Source: Dryomyza anilis
Lineage: Eukaryota; Arthropoda; Insecta; Diptera; Dryomyzidae
Length of the DNA: 64,000 bases
Direction of reading: 5' to 3'
Assembly (NCBI GenBank): GCA_951804985.1
Contig: OX638133.1
Location: 76,266,367 to 76,330,366 of the forward strand
In this document: piece after piece, positions 62,201 through 63,399 of the stretch
Numbering within the stretch: the stretch's first letter is position 1
Layout of the letters: each line of letters opens with the position of its first letter
Notes under the pieces: generated by a model
Databases searched by the model: none
What the model saw: the letters and a program-made list of their open reading frames with translations, nothing else
Told to the model about the DNA's origin: nothing
Program-made: the position numbers and the translations under genes

Positions 62201-63372
62201 TGAAGTGTTTTGGCGTGTCAATTTGTTTGTAACAAAAGTTTTCTTCTTTATCTTTTATTCAGTTTATTGCTATTATTTTTAGTGCTGTTGCTATTTTATT
62301 GACATTCGGTTAAGCTCGCAATATATCTATCGTTTGTATATGTCATGTACGATAGGCTCAATATTTTTCTATGTCGTATAGGTTTTGCGTTAGGATTTTA
62401 TGTTAAGCCAAAAAGTTATGGTAGGCATTCCAAAAATACACGACACGATAGTAAATTGTCGCGCGTAAGGAATTTTGTGTTGAATCAGTAAATTGGCAAA
62501 AATAAAAACAACATAAACTATCAGGAAAAAGTTCAGTCGATAAATCTCTAGACAAATTTTTGTAAGGAAACTGGTATAAGTAGCAGTTTTGATGGTACAA
62601 AATAATATATATTGTATGAAATACATATTTCAGGTGTTTTTATAATTTAAATACATTGTGTAGTAAAATGTAGGGAAATGAATACAAATGTATTTAAAAA
62701 TAAAAATGTTCTAGACTACATTACTTTTACTAAATTCATTTAGTAATTGTAACAGAAGACATTTTAAATATATTTTGTATGCAATAAGTCTATCAAAAAA
62801 ATAATTACAAATATTTTCTATATTAAAATTTTACTCTCTTTACTTGCAGAACGGTGAACTCTCCCTCACCACGAATCCCGCACAGCGTCCCGTCTACACC
62901 ACTCTGTCACCACTGCTTTCCATCCGCACACCACCCAACATCTACAACACGCATTCTGGATCCCTCCTATTTGCCCGCCTACGAGACACGCACATCGCCC
63001 ACCTCATCGTACGGGTCGACGACCACCTGCACGATGCCACTACTCGGTGGTGGCCAATCGAACGGTTCACTTCAAACGACGGCATCGGAGTCGTTGGCAA
63101 CATCAGCGGCTGCAATACGTTGCCACATCATCCGGCATCGGGCAACATTGGCATCCCATCCGCGCTCACATCGTCTGTGACGTCGGGTAACGTAACCGTT
63201 GACGCTGCAATTTCAGATCGTCTGTATTGGCGGCAGCAGCGCATGCACGAGTTCAGGGACTGAGCGCACTACAATCGTTTAAGGGGGGAGGCAGCTTGAT
63301 TGTGTAAATAGATTTTTTGATGTATTTTTCTAAAGATTTTGTTTTTTTATAATTTTTATTTTAAAAAATAAA
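810..63372 (+). CDS. Sidestep-family Ig adhesion receptor, 3' part of gene (8 exons, multiple lesions)
   Basis: The eight exons listed separately join into one reading order: Ig, Ig, Ig, FN3-like, membrane segment, cytoplasmic tail. Motifs typical of the Side family are visible: [46 protein letters not shown] followed by GQYICRGTN, and the tail motif [16 protein letters not shown]. Known members are neuronal surface receptors that bind Beat proteins during axon guidance. Exon phases match at all seven introns (0,1,0,1,1,1,0), but only if the internal frameshifts are accepted, which supports one ancestral gene. The signal peptide and first Ig domain must lie upstream of the window. Coding exons total about 2.6 kb of a 62.5-kb span. 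Exons at 1055, 24011, 43278, 44739 and 62850 carry frameshifts. Whether this is a decaying gene or an assembly artefact cannot be decided here. I do not assign a specific paralogue. Confidence 0.8.
1055..1251 (+). pseudogene. Side-family exon B: second half of the Ig domain, frameshift plus stop
   Basis: The exon starts after ACATAG in phase 0, reading [20 protein letters not shown] and then the second Ig cysteine in [12 protein letters not shown]. That frame stops at 1184-1186 (TGA). The family-like continuation [16 protein letters not shown] is in another frame from 1182. It meets a TAG at 1230-1232 where the family normally has an amino acid just before RTLNVT. The end phase (1) fits the next exon only in this second frame. 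So the exon carries at least one indel and one nonsense base. Confidence 0.75.
1353..1483 (+). CDS. Side-family exon C: first half of the next Ig domain
   Basis: Acceptor CTAG after a long T tract (about 1331-1348), donor AAT|GTAAGT. The first codon is split with exon B and gives [18 protein letters not shown]. The Ig cysteine is in [13 protein letters not shown] and the tryptophan in RVEWYHN. The frame is open throughout and ends in phase 0, matching exon D nearly 12 kb downstream. Confidence 0.84.
1484..1949. other. Start of intron 3, no feature recognised
   Basis: T-rich sequence with no coding signal after the exon C donor. A 63-codon open frame here has only hydrophobic T-rich codons and no recognisable motif. 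Confidence 0.4.
1950..2830. repeat. Degenerate satellite, about 115-bp period, CGCGCGATAAATTGGCGATAA core
   Basis: At least seven copies of the core can be read, near 1972, 2092, 2330, 2430, 2570, 2667 and 2778, for example CTTCCGCGCGATAAATTG, ACGATAAATTGGCGATAATC and CCGCGCGATAAATTGCCGAT. Flanks between cores are poorly conserved while the GC-rich core stays nearly constant. TTATC and GATAA form a short inverted pair around it. The same core appears before exon A (1-480). Confidence 0.6.
2831..3978. other. Intronic AT-rich sequence around the MITE
   Basis: Apart from the MITE at 3070-3235, nothing coding is seen. The stretch 3380-3680 is somewhat less AT-rich and has a 60-codon open frame without recognisable features. 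Confidence 0.35.
3070..3235. mobile_element. 166-bp MITE with about 36-bp terminal inverted repeats
   Basis: The left end TGCCCGTAACTTCAACGAGT is the reverse complement of the right end (3198-3235) for about 36 bases with two mismatches, extending through TAGATATCTA. Both ends are flanked by TTA (3067-3069 and 3236-3238), a 3-bp target duplication like that of PIF/Harbinger (Tourist-type) elements. It has no coding capacity. The superfamily is inferred from the duplication only. Confidence 0.65.
3979..6322. repeat. Giant octanucleotide array (AAATAAAG)n, about 293 copies
   Basis: An almost perfect 8-bp tandem repeat of about 2.34 kb. Variant units occur near 4234, 4386, 4478, 4625-4690 (the most disturbed part), 5395, 5700-5735 (AAACAAAT), 5792, 5894, 5944 and 6190. 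Because 24 bases make three units, the minus strand gives endless open frames coding FISLFLYF repeats; these are artefacts and not genes. Confidence 0.95.
6323..7810. other. Intronic spacer between the two octanucleotide arrays
   Basis: About 1.5 kb of unique sequence. A short TCTATATTT repeat lies near 6740-6775. Triplet tracts (GTTGCTGCTGTTGTT near 7178, CTGCTGCTGTTGCTTCTACT near 7372) produce two open frames of 102 and 65 codons. Neither has a domain or codon pattern that convinces me. Confidence 0.4.
7811..9549. repeat. Giant octanucleotide array (TTTATTGA)n, about 217 copies
   Basis: A second 8-bp tandem repeat of about 1.74 kb. Variants lie near 8031 (TTTATGGA), 8121, 8164-8177, 8283, 8371-8417, 9000, 9117, 9266, 9319-9340 (three GACTTATT units in a row) and in the last 80 bases. 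Its unit differs from the reverse complement of the first array (TTTATTTC) at only two positions. Confidence 0.95.
9550..10835. other. Intronic AT-rich sequence, no feature recognised
   Basis: No coding signal. A short run of CTTACAGTTGTCCTTACATG-like phrases lies near 10220-10265. Confidence 0.35.
10836..12335. repeat. AT-rich degenerate minisatellite, about 19-bp unit (TTTTCACTCAAAATTTAAA)
   Basis: About 1.5 kb of imperfect copies of a unit close to TTTTCACTCAAAATTTAAA. Copies are clearest from 11640 to 12110 and decay toward both ends. A related unit occurs after exon D. Confidence 0.8.
12336..13331. other. Intronic sequence before exon D
   Basis: AT-rich, with a slightly more complex tract at 12880-13110. 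Open frames of 61 and 87 codons have no recognisable motif. The last 70 bases form a strong pyrimidine tract before the exon D acceptor. Confidence 0.35.
13332..13485 (+). CDS. Side-family exon D: second half of the Ig domain
   Basis: Acceptor ATTACAG, donor AAAT|GTAAGT. It reads [20 protein letters not shown] and then the F-strand cysteine in [19 protein letters not shown], ending YMDVK plus one base. Intact. It is a 154-bp island between two tracts of the same AT-rich minisatellite (10836-12335 and 14080 onward). Confidence 0.85.
13486..14079. other. Start of intron 4, no feature recognised
   Basis: AT-rich, no coding signal and no clear repeat. Confidence 0.35.
14080..15251. repeat. AT-rich degenerate minisatellite, about 19-bp unit (AAATTAAATTTTTCACTAA)
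   Basis: About 1.2 kb of imperfect units such as AAATTAAATTTTTCACTAAA. The unit resembles that of 10836-12335, with CACTAAAA in place of CACTCAAAA. It is interrupted by the hAT-like element at 15260 and resumes after it. Confidence 0.8.
15260..16062. mobile_element. 803-bp non-autonomous hAT-like element with nested inverted and tandem repeats
   Basis: A GC-richer island inside an AT-rich minisatellite. The ends are CAGAGCTCTCG (15260-15270) and its exact inverse CGAGAGCTCTG (16052-16062). They are flanked by CTAAAAAT at 15252-15259 and 16063-16070, an 8-bp duplication that fits the hAT preference (T at position 2, A at 7). The surrounding minisatellite is full of CTAAAAAT, so the duplication could be coincidental. 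Inside are 49-bp inverted repeats (15281-15329 and 15738-15786, three mismatches) that enclose three tandem units of about 105 bp, then a GAACGAACGAG and TACCCGGG-rich tail. Open frames of up to 154 codons on both strands follow the tandem units and resemble no transposase. Confidence 0.65.
15351..15660. repeat. Three tandem repeats of about 105 bp inside the hAT-like element
   Basis: Each unit starts with a GGGGGTCxTGGACCACTCC-like phrase followed by AAAGGGTACC. Starts are near 15351, 15460 and 15565. The third unit is the most diverged (GGAGGTCTGGGACCACTGAG). Each then contains TCTAATG..GTTCG..ATC.ATTTCCG and an A-rich run. Confidence 0.75.
16071..16870. repeat. AT-rich degenerate minisatellite, continuation (TTCACTAAAAATTCAATTG)
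   Basis: The array resumes after the hAT-like element with a shifted consensus, TTCACTAAAAATTCAATTG alternating with ATAACTAAAATTTCAATTG, and fades near 16870. Confidence 0.7.
16871..18180. other. Intronic sequence, A-rich tracts, no gene recognised
   Basis: From 17600 to 17900 many AAAGCAAAAAA-type runs give T-rich open frames on the minus strand; these look like low-complexity shadows. No splice-bounded exon is supported. Confidence 0.35.
18181..18365 (+). repeat. GTGAG-rich direct repeat, copy 1
   Basis: It starts TAGAGATGGGCACG, a common type of hAT terminal sequence, and continues with many CACTCACTCACG, ATCACGTGAG and GATTCACGTGAATCACG motifs. A second copy in the same orientation lies at 19908-20063. 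No matching inverted end was found, so this may be one end of a truncated element. Confidence 0.5.
18366..19907. other. Interior between the GTGAG-rich direct repeats
   Basis: It contains a short tandem tract at 18574-18660 (GTGCGTGGTCGCTATA repeated about three times with changes) and a 14-bp doublet TATAGCGAAGCACT at 19660-19690. Open frames of 60-80 codons on both strands show no transposase motif. It might be the remains of an element bounded by the direct repeats. Confidence 0.3.
19908..20063 (+). repeat. GTGAG-rich direct repeat, copy 2
   Basis: It shares with 18181-18365 the ordered phrases CACTCACTCACG, TCACAATCACGTGAG, AAAATTAGGATTCAATCACAA and GATTCACGTGAATCACGCTGA. It lacks the TAGAGATGGGCACG start. 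Same orientation as copy 1. Confidence 0.55.
20064..21074. other. Intronic sequence, no gene recognised
   Basis: AT-rich. The phrase GGAAACTTCTAGAATCC near 20090 reappears as its reverse complement near 23352, so the two may be ends of an old element; the rest does not support one. Confidence 0.3.
21075..21345. repeat. Short minisatellite of TCTACATTGTTTACATAA-type units
   Basis: About ten imperfect copies of TCTACATTGTTTACATAA, alternating with ATTGTCTACATT. It makes a minus-strand open frame rich in NVE and NID that is not a gene. Confidence 0.6.
21629..22640. mobile_element. About 1-kb TIR element with TA flanks
   Basis: The left end TA|CACGGATAGAAAAG and right end TTTTTTTTCAGCGTG|TA are imperfect inverted repeats (CACG followed by an A-rich run). 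The element sits inside a TACTAC microsatellite that continues on the far side (TACTACTACTG). The inside has repeated TTTGAATGAAATTAT-type phrases and no transposase. The TA flank suggests a Tc1/mariner-like MITE; the short and imperfect TIR makes this tentative. Confidence 0.45.
22641..24010. other. End of intron 4, with old imperfect repeats
   Basis: Two related stretches (23350-23440 and 23710-23790) share TGGAAGTTTCCA, a TCTCTTTC..CACTC phrase and nearby sequence. No coding signal until exon E. Confidence 0.3.
24011..24962 (+). pseudogene. Side-family exon E: Ig domain with large low-complexity insertion, frame broken
   Basis: The exon begins after CTATTAG, completing a codon with exon D, and reads [18 protein letters not shown] and then [19 protein letters not shown]. 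The partner cysteine is only reached near 24900 ([19 protein letters not shown]), about 275 codons later, where an ordinary Ig domain would need 50-75. The intervening stretch is rich in Gly, Ala, His, Ser and acidic residues. The plausible peptide changes frame: frame 1 to about 24200, frame 0 around 24290-24388 ([14 protein letters not shown]), then frame 2 from 24389 ([15 protein letters not shown]) to the donor GCAG|GTGAGT. One shift coincides with a 16-bp tandem duplication and another with a T run at 24388-24391. Confidence 0.75.
24255..24286 (+). repeat. 16-bp tandem duplication within exon E
   Basis: CGGATATTATCAGCGC (24255-24270) is followed directly by CGGATATTATTAGCGC (24271-24286), with one mismatch. 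Sixteen bases is not a multiple of three, so this shifts the reading frame inside the coding exon. Confidence 0.85.
24993..25743 (+). mobile_element. mini-me/DINE-1-type element, copy 1
   Basis: It starts TTTTATACCCTACACCTATG only about 30 bases after the exon E donor and ends in the ATAGTCGG..CCGACTAT hairpin and ACTTTCCCAACTCG. It matches copies 2-4 throughout but lacks the block from TATATTGTAACGCC to TTCTTGATC between TTGTGCA and GCATCACTACCC, as if deleted between short repeats. The GTCTGTCTGTCC microsatellite is short here. The other features are described under copy 2. Confidence 0.8.
25744..26689. repeat. Degenerate satellite, about 95-105-bp period
   Basis: From about 25900, successive units contain TAATAATTCGGxATAAACAT, AATCATTTAATAATT, GTGCAAAAATATG.ACAAAAT and AAATTCATTAAAATTA in the same order. 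The array continues after the SINE, so the SINE landed inside it. The first 150 bases are unremarkable. Confidence 0.55.
26690..27000 (+). mobile_element. tRNA-derived SINE with (TAT)n tail
   Basis: The first 73 bases (26690-26762) resemble a tRNA, with an A box TAGCTCAGTAGTTAG at 26697-26711 and a B box GGTTCAAACC at 26741-26750. The acceptor stem has a mismatch, and the 3' anticodon stem does not pair with TTGGA. About 225 bases of non-tRNA body follow, then a TATTATTATTATTAT tail. This is the layout of a SINE transcribed by RNA polymerase III. A working tRNA gene is unlikely because of the broken stems and the fused body. Confidence 0.75.
27001..27260. repeat. Continuation of the about 100-bp degenerate satellite
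   Basis: The units TTCGTGCAAAAGTTTTTCAT, CATTATACAAATTCATT, TTATTCAGAATAAATATTTC and AATAATTCAGTGCAAAAATA continue the order seen before the SINE. Confidence 0.5.
27261..28361. other. Intronic sequence, no gene recognised
   Basis: AT-rich. Open frames on the minus strand near 27657-28062 have no recognisable motif. Confidence 0.35.
28362..28470. repeat. (AAAT)n microsatellite, about 27 units
   Basis: A tetranucleotide run with one AAAC variant at about 28433. Confidence 0.95.
28471..28963. other. Intronic AT-rich sequence
   Basis: No gene. It carries the phrase TGTTTGCTTCAAACATTTTT near 28938, one of several dispersed copies of a TTTGCnGCAAACAT motif in these introns. Confidence 0.35.
28964..29786 (+). 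mobile_element. mini-me/DINE-1-type element, copy 2 (most complete)
   Basis: About 823 bp. ATACCCTACACCT at 28967-28979 is the inverse of AGGTGTAGGGTAT at 29711-29723. After it comes an 8-bp-stem hairpin (29727-29734 with 29741-29748) and the end ACTTTCCCAACTCG. The conserved tract GAAAAGTATATATATTCTTG with ATCAGCATCAC is followed by a GTCC/GTCT microsatellite and CTTGCTGTCTTGCTG. These traits (5' inverted repeat, GTCY tract, 3' hairpin) are those reported for mini-me/DINE-1, which are non-coding Helitron-related elements of flies. The exact family name is inferred. Confidence 0.8.
29787..31192. other. Intronic AT-rich sequence with old imperfect repeats
   Basis: Two stretches (29870-30000 and 30088-30190) share ATTATTACTTCT.AACAATTTT, then ATTCT.ATTATTATCC and AGTTGAT, as a roughly 200-bp degenerate repeat. 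The TTGCAAACATTT motif occurs near 30033 and 30222. No gene; the 91-codon frame at 30431 is not convincing. Confidence 0.35.
31204..32165 (-). mobile_element. 5'-truncated RTE-like LINE with 11-bp target duplication
   Basis: TCAGTTATATC flanks it on both sides (31193-31203 and 32166-32176). On the minus strand it ends with a (TAAG)n-type tail (TAAGTAAGTAAG), typical of RTE-like elements. The insertion begins inside the reverse transcriptase, so the 5' part, including the endonuclease, is missing. The duplication is perfect, so the insertion is not very old. Confidence 0.75.
31742..32165 (-). pseudogene. Non-LTR reverse transcriptase fragment
   Basis: Reading from 32165 it shows [15 protein letters not shown], then the catalytic [11 protein letters not shown] motif, [20 protein letters not shown] and [13 protein letters not shown], the palm and thumb motifs of an RTE-type reverse transcriptase. 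The frame breaks near 31742. Downstream pieces in other frames, 31483-31716 ([32 protein letters not shown]) and 31208-31432 ([20 protein letters not shown]), are the C-terminal part. Not functional. Confidence 0.8.
32177..32669. repeat. Degenerate minisatellite of TCAAGT-containing units
   Basis: From about 32380, phrases such as TCATTATCAAGTCATTTATC and TCAAGTCCGTTA repeat with an interval of about 20 bases. The same unit continues after the neighbouring transposons (33549-33643 and 34484-35180), so those elements inserted into one old array. Confidence 0.5.
32670..33546. mobile_element. 877-bp TIR element with TA flanks
   Basis: The left end GGGGAGACCGGGGCTAAGTC continues GACATC; the right end is its inverse (GACTTAGCCCCGGTTTCCCC) with a single mismatch over about 24 bases. 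Both ends are flanked by TA. Internal echoes of the end occur (GTCGACTTTACCCCAGCC near 33327, GTGGGGTAAACTGGACAC near 33031). No transposase is encoded. I do not recognise the superfamily for certain; the TA flank allows Tc1/mariner-related groups among others. Confidence 0.65.
33644..34483 (+). mobile_element. mini-me/DINE-1-type element, copy 3
   Basis: Same plan as copy 2: TTTTATACCCTTCACCTATG at the start, GAAAAGTATATATATTCTTG, and the ATAGTCGG hairpin near the end. Its GTCT run (33792-33823) is the longest among the plus-strand copies, with about seven units. It inserted into the TCAAGT minisatellite, which resumes on both sides. Confidence 0.8.
34484..35180. repeat. TCAAGT minisatellite, continuation
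   Basis: Imperfect units such as TCAAGTCATTTATCAAATCC and AGTTCATTATCAAGTGAATT, fading by about 35200. Confidence 0.5.
35181..36159. other. Intronic sequence, no gene recognised
   Basis: Less repetitive than its surroundings. A small tandem GTAGGGAACGACT doublet lies near 35887-35914. The two open frames of 61 and 71 codons have no motif. Confidence 0.35.
36160..37329. repeat. AT-rich degenerate minisatellite (AAATTTAAATACTTTTGTAAT-like units)
   Basis: Imperfect units of about 25-30 bp with AAATTTAAATACTT repeat across the stretch. The piggyBac element inserted at its end, and the same type of sequence resumes at 40036 and beyond. Confidence 0.5.
37682..39528 (+). CDS. piggyBac transposase, two exons, first catalytic Asp replaced by Asn
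   Basis: Exon 1 is 37682-39025 (448 codons) and exon 2 is 39088-39528 (146 codons), giving 594 residues, the usual length for the family. The 62-base intron has GTAATA at its start and TTTTAG at its end, in phase 0. The protein has an acidic N-terminus (residues 10-65), the DDE_Tnp_1_7 core, and a C-terminal Cys-rich zinc-binding region ([23 protein letters not shown]). The second catalytic site is FDNFYNSP (Asp334) and the third GGVDLMDQ (Asp442). At the first site the family has Asp before Glu-His/Gln-Met/Leu, but this protein reads [13 protein letters not shown], with Asn257. Cleavage activity is therefore doubtful, although the frame has no stop. The intron is inferred from the frame change. 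Confidence 0.85.
39026..39087 (+). other. Inferred 62-base intron in the piggyBac transposase
   Basis: GTAATA follows AAG, and CTTTTAG precedes the codons [19 protein letters not shown], which continue the family alignment directly after VDLMDQKK. The sequence between has an in-frame stop (TGA at 39042). Splicing in phase 0 restores the frame. Confidence 0.7.
40036..40384. repeat. AT-rich degenerate minisatellite resumed after piggyBac
   Basis: AATTGAATACTTTTCCTTAA and similar phrases continue the 36160-37329 array. Confidence 0.4.
40385..41155 (-). mobile_element. mini-me/DINE-1-type element, copy 4
   Basis: The reverse complement matches copies 2 and 3 over the whole length, from ATACCCTACACCTATGAGG (right end) to CCCAACTCG (left end). 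Near the left end the phrase GGTCACATGGGTAAGTTCGG duplicates the terminal CATGTGACC block, as also seen in copy 1. The GACA run is short (about 41000-41020). Confidence 0.8.
41156..43277. other. End of intron 5, AT-rich, old dispersed repeats
   Basis: No gene. The TTTGCTGCAAACA motif occurs near 42388 and 42566, with imperfect 170-200-bp similarity between the surrounding stretches. A GTGTGTGT-type tract lies near 41525-41550. Confidence 0.35.
43278..43566 (+). pseudogene. Side-family exon F: FN3-like domain, one frameshift
   Basis: Acceptor ATTTTAG, donor ACAG|GTGAGG. It reads [20 protein letters not shown], then [20 protein letters not shown] and [15 protein letters not shown], and stops at 43460-43462. 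The continuation [20 protein letters not shown] then [15 protein letters not shown] is in another frame from about 43446 and runs to the donor in the phase (1) that exon G requires. A single-base insertion or two-base deletion near 43446-43459 would explain it. Confidence 0.8.
43567..44109. other. Start of intron 6
   Basis: A-rich tracts followed by repeated TTTATGTTTAAAAAA-type phrases (43960-44090). No gene. Confidence 0.35.
44110..44568. mobile_element. 459-bp MITE with CACCGAGAAAA ends and TA flanks
   Basis: The left end TA|CACCGAGAAAA and right end TTTTCTCGGTG|TA are exact 11-base inverted repeats. Inside are several TTTAAA-centred palindromic phrases (ACTTTAAAATTTAAAGTGCAC near the right end, TTAAACTTTAAAATCGC near the left). 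No coding capacity. The TA flank suggests a Tc1/mariner-type MITE. It occupies 40% of the intron between exons F and G. Confidence 0.7.
44739..45083 (+). pseudogene. Side-family exon G: membrane segment and start of cytoplasmic tail, frame broken
   Basis: The exon starts after TATCAG and reads [20 protein letters not shown], the start of a membrane segment, followed by ATLQSSSER and a TGA at about 44828. The acidic tail [20 protein letters not shown], then [16 protein letters not shown] and [13 protein letters not shown], is in another frame and reaches the donor CAG|GTGAGT in phase 0. The second half of the membrane span and the basic juxtamembrane stretch expected between these parts are not found in any frame, so sequence appears to be missing as well as shifted. 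Confidence 0.75.
45084..45969. other. Start of intron 7, no feature recognised
   Basis: AT-rich unique sequence up to the Helitron insertion. Confidence 0.35.
46228..46497 (+). repeat. 15-bp minisatellite in the Helitron, unit AAACTCACCACACTA
   Basis: About 18 units, the consensus being CTAAAACTCACCACA with variants TTC for CTC and AATA for CACTA. Since 15 is a multiple of three, both strands give open frames (LTTLK and FSVVS repeats) that I do not treat as genes. Confidence 0.9.
46504..46680 (+). repeat. Second 15-bp minisatellite in the Helitron, unit GGGAAGAATTCTACC
   Basis: About 11 units such as GGGAACAATTCTACC, GGGATGAGTTCTACG and GGGAAGAATTCTACG. It follows the first array directly, with the same period but unrelated sequence. 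Confidence 0.85.
46888..50360. other. Intron 7 sequence between Helitron and mariner
   Basis: About 3.5 kb of AT-rich sequence. Open frames of 110 codons at 48377 and 70 codons at 49686 are rich in Phe, Leu and Ser without any motif. A G8 run lies near 48863. No gene is supported. Confidence 0.35.
50450..50653 (-). repeat. 3' LTR of the gypsy element
   Basis: 204 bases matching 55224-55427 with no difference seen. On the minus strand it begins near TATATGTAGGGACATATA. The exact end is uncertain by a few bases because TATA lies at the boundary. Confidence 0.85.
50654..50663 (-). promoter_or_regulatory. Polypurine tract
   Basis: GAAGGGGGAG on the minus strand, directly before the 3' LTR, the expected plus-strand primer site. 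Confidence 0.7.
50713..53730 (-). CDS. pol: gypsy Pol: protease, reverse transcriptase, RNase H, integrase
   Basis: 1005 residues with no stop. Aspartic protease [12 protein letters not shown] (DTGA at 30-33). Reverse transcriptase about 175-385 with [13 protein letters not shown] and [11 protein letters not shown] (YVDD at 328-331). RNase H with VDAS (Asp482), DREL (about 521), YTDHKPL (Asp548) and VADTLSR (Asp592). Integrase zinc finger His674, His678, Cys708, Cys711. Integrase core Asp740 (HIHIDLVGP), Asp791 (TADQGTQF) and Glu827 (NGMVERFH), with 35 residues between the last two. Between Asp740 and Asp791 there are 50 residues, about 8 fewer than usual in gypsy integrases, because the stretch after GPLP is shortened ([17 protein letters not shown]). 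This copy may not integrate on its own. No chromodomain or env was recognised. Confidence 0.9.
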   Translation of the reverse strand: MPVTHDGTSSRPTRRLFIFDKTNKINFLIDTGAVVSVVPATTFKNFKRNSDVVLAAANGSTIQTFGSKLFNIDLGLRRDFHFPFILADVKTPIIGANFLEHFEILVDIKKRQIIDSKTNLKASGSSGYCGLSALKIFVVENKFTNLLKEFPNITKEPDYNKTVKHRTVHRIETCGVLPFTKPRRLDPSKFKVAKSEFEYLVKIGVCRPSSSHAASALHLVPKKDPNDWRPCGDYSRLNNVTVPDRYPLPHIHDLNIDLRNKTIFSKIDLVRAYHQIPMAEEDIHKTAITTPFGMYEFIRMPFGLRNSAQTFQRFVNEVFFGIDFVFTYVDDILIASENEEQHIEHLRTVFARLDEFGLNIKPSKCIFGTSSIDFLSYKISSAGIQPTEERINVITSFEKPNSITKLQKFLGMINYYHRYIPLLAKLLSPLYEILNKAIKNKEKKLIWTDEANNAFINVRDKFAQKTLLTHFNKEAYLSLAVDASNVAVGSVLQQSNGSILEPLAYFSKKLTSAESKYSTFDRELLAIYSSIKHFQHFLEGRNFTIYTDHKPLTFVLNSKTERSPRQTRHLEYISQFTSDIKYITGKTNVVADTLSRIPEIDEIYPKDINLDTLYLEQKSDDSLKILISTPNSKFNLKEIVLPILKFKIWCDVSFSVPRPYVPPTMRKTIFTKLHSLSHPGVRGTRKLIQSKYFWPGMRKDVNEWSTNCIECQKSKIQRYTKSPVEVIPIPTERFEHIHIDLVGPLPLTIIDRHTRWPEAYPLRNITAETVAKTFVQNYVSRFGVPLKITADQGTQFTSSLFGELTKILGSHKIHTSAYHPQANGMVERFHRQLKTSIKTSCNSTHWSELLPLILLGLRTSVKEDLKCSSAEMVYGQILRVPGELIVPYTNVNTTNDTLKKLRNHFSQVRSKVIHHNGDNSFVPKSLSTCEFVFVKLNHVSGLQTPYEGPFRVISKNNKTFKIQKGNLIKTVSIDLLKPAHIAHTSQHSQTLIPKHVSKKVTFNIN
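53742..54716 (-). CDS. gag: gypsy Gag, CHCC type
   Basis: 324 residues starting [14 protein letters not shown]. The capsid-like part has [20 protein letters not shown] (about residues 64-83), a pattern shared by CsRn1/Kabuki-type Gag proteins. Near the C-terminus [18 protein letters not shown] gives C-x2-H-x9-C-x3-C. Gag packages the element RNA into particles. The frame ends at TAA (53742-53744), directly after a TTTAAAC heptamer, and pol lies in the -1 frame. A 54754-start frame overlapping this one is a shadow. Confidence 0.85.
   Translation of the reverse strand: MPPILRRPSIVKRKNMDIPRRSFTLHSAQNLPINENSSHNSHFTQNTPQNSPHITTQISSHNFIKLPQFWTESPEAWFVHAEVQFSLHNVFKDSIKYHYILVALPQEVVTKVLDVIQFSSVLIKYEKIKKTLCERFSLSEECRFDQLFSTSQLGDRKPSELFRDLRILSGSDNIISQELIFKLWLRKLPQQLQIYLTSCSSQSVDDKIVLADKMYEISNKTQISAINSNGQCDSIEHSVQNLAKLTTTLCENLNQLSLDVSELKTRSRSHDRYASNLRKFPQRPSISKHSDFCWYHNKFGIHAYKCIEPCNYSNKNQKLNSRLN
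53745..53751 (-). promoter_or_regulatory. Likely -1 ribosomal frameshift site TTTAAAC at the gag-pol junction
   Basis: On the minus strand gag codons read CGT TTA AAC TAA, which places the slippery heptamer T TTA AAC (X XXY YYZ) right before the stop. Slipping back by one base continues CTA AAT TCT TCC ATC ATG CCG into pol with no stop. Heptamers of this type are known -1 shift sites in retroelements; use here is inferred. Pol also has an ATG 11 bases after the gag stop, so re-initiation is the alternative. Confidence 0.65.
55206..55222 (-). promoter_or_regulatory. Candidate primer-binding site
   Basis: TGGCGATCTTGCGATCC on the minus strand, one base after the 5' LTR, starts with the TGG typical of sites pairing with a tRNA CCA end. 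I do not assign the tRNA. Confidence 0.55.
55224..55427 (-). repeat. 5' LTR of the gypsy element
   Basis: Identical by eye to the 3' LTR. On the minus strand it is followed at once by the candidate primer-binding site. Confidence 0.85.
55551..56455 (+). pseudogene. mariner transposase remnant (DD37E spacing)
   Basis: The N-terminal helix-turn-helix part (55551-55826) reads [20 protein letters not shown], then [19 protein letters not shown] stop at 55824 and later shifts break the frame. The first catalytic Asp is in [14 protein letters not shown] (about 55970), the second in [17 protein letters not shown] and the third residue in [15 protein letters not shown] (about 56360). Thirty-seven residues separate the second Asp and the Glu of PIE, as in the DD37E group of the IS630-Tc1-mariner superfamily. 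It is a dead copy with at least two frame breaks. Confidence 0.8.
56558..58619. other. Intron 7 sequence after the mariner
   Basis: AATGCTATACTAAAAAGTGT (56618-56637) repeats, with one mismatch, a stretch on the other side of the mariner (50373-50396). The remainder is T-rich; short open frames at 56900 and 57788 have no motif. No gene. Confidence 0.35.
58620..59410 (-). mobile_element. mini-me/DINE-1-type element, copy 5 (divergent subtype)
   Basis: The reverse complement keeps the start ATACCCTACATAAGAGTG, the tract GAAAAGTATATATATTCTTG and ATCAGCATGAC, the GTCY microsatellite, the ATAGTCGG..CCGACTATA hairpin, and an AACTTCCCAACT-like end. The body between differs clearly from copies 1-4, so it is another subtype or a much older copy. 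Confidence 0.65.
59148..59277. repeat. Expanded (GACA)n/(GACG)n microsatellite within mini-me copy 5
   Basis: About 32 units, with GACG and GATG variants at the left side and a pure GACA run from about 59196 to 59262. It produces TDRQ-repeat open frames that are not genes. Confidence 0.9.
59411..59980. other. Intron 7 sequence, no gene recognised
   Basis: AT-rich, with TTCCTGCAAACATATGG near 59600 and TTCATTACAAACATACTT near 59761, members of the dispersed TTTGCnGCAAACAT motif. Confidence 0.35.
60100..61060. repeat. Cluster of direct and inverted CTAAGAGCAATTATTCTTGA motifs
   Basis: Three direct copies (60100-60129, 60486-60514, 60542-60568) and two inverted ones (60979-61000 and 61036-61060) of a phrase close to CTAAGAGCAATTATTCTTGA followed by TATGCAGAG. 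A TACACGGAGGGAAAA phrase at 59980 could be an end of an old TIR element, but its partner is not clear. An open frame of 74 codons at 60158 has no motif. Confidence 0.45.
61064..62849. other. End of intron 7, no gene recognised
   Basis: T-rich sequence that gives overlapping Phe-rich open frames at 61871-62282; they lack motifs and look like composition artefacts. It ends in the pyrimidine tract and TTGCAG of exon H. Confidence 0.35.
62850..63263 (+). pseudogene. Side-family last exon H: C-terminal tail, frame alternates
   Basis: Acceptor TTGCAG, phase 0. It reads [21 protein letters not shown] second frame gives a plausible tail ([20 protein letters not shown], then [12 protein letters not shown]), and the first frame again looks real near the end ([20 protein letters not shown]), ending at TGA 63261-63263. 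The family tail is low in complexity, so the exact switch points are uncertain. Confidence 0.6.
63367..63372 (+). terminator. Polyadenylation signal AATAAA
   Basis: AATAAA lies 104 bases after the last stop codon, followed by a T-rich stretch, a normal 3' end for the Side-family gene. The region is AT-rich, so other AATAAA copies exist, but none is as well placed. Confidence 0.5.
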
Positions 63373-63399
63373 TTTTTATATTTTTTGTTTATTTAAATA

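Noticed and set aside
61871..62282. Overlapping Phe-rich open frames suggesting a small membrane protein
   Set aside because: The sequence is T-rich and two frames are hydrophobic at once, as expected from composition.
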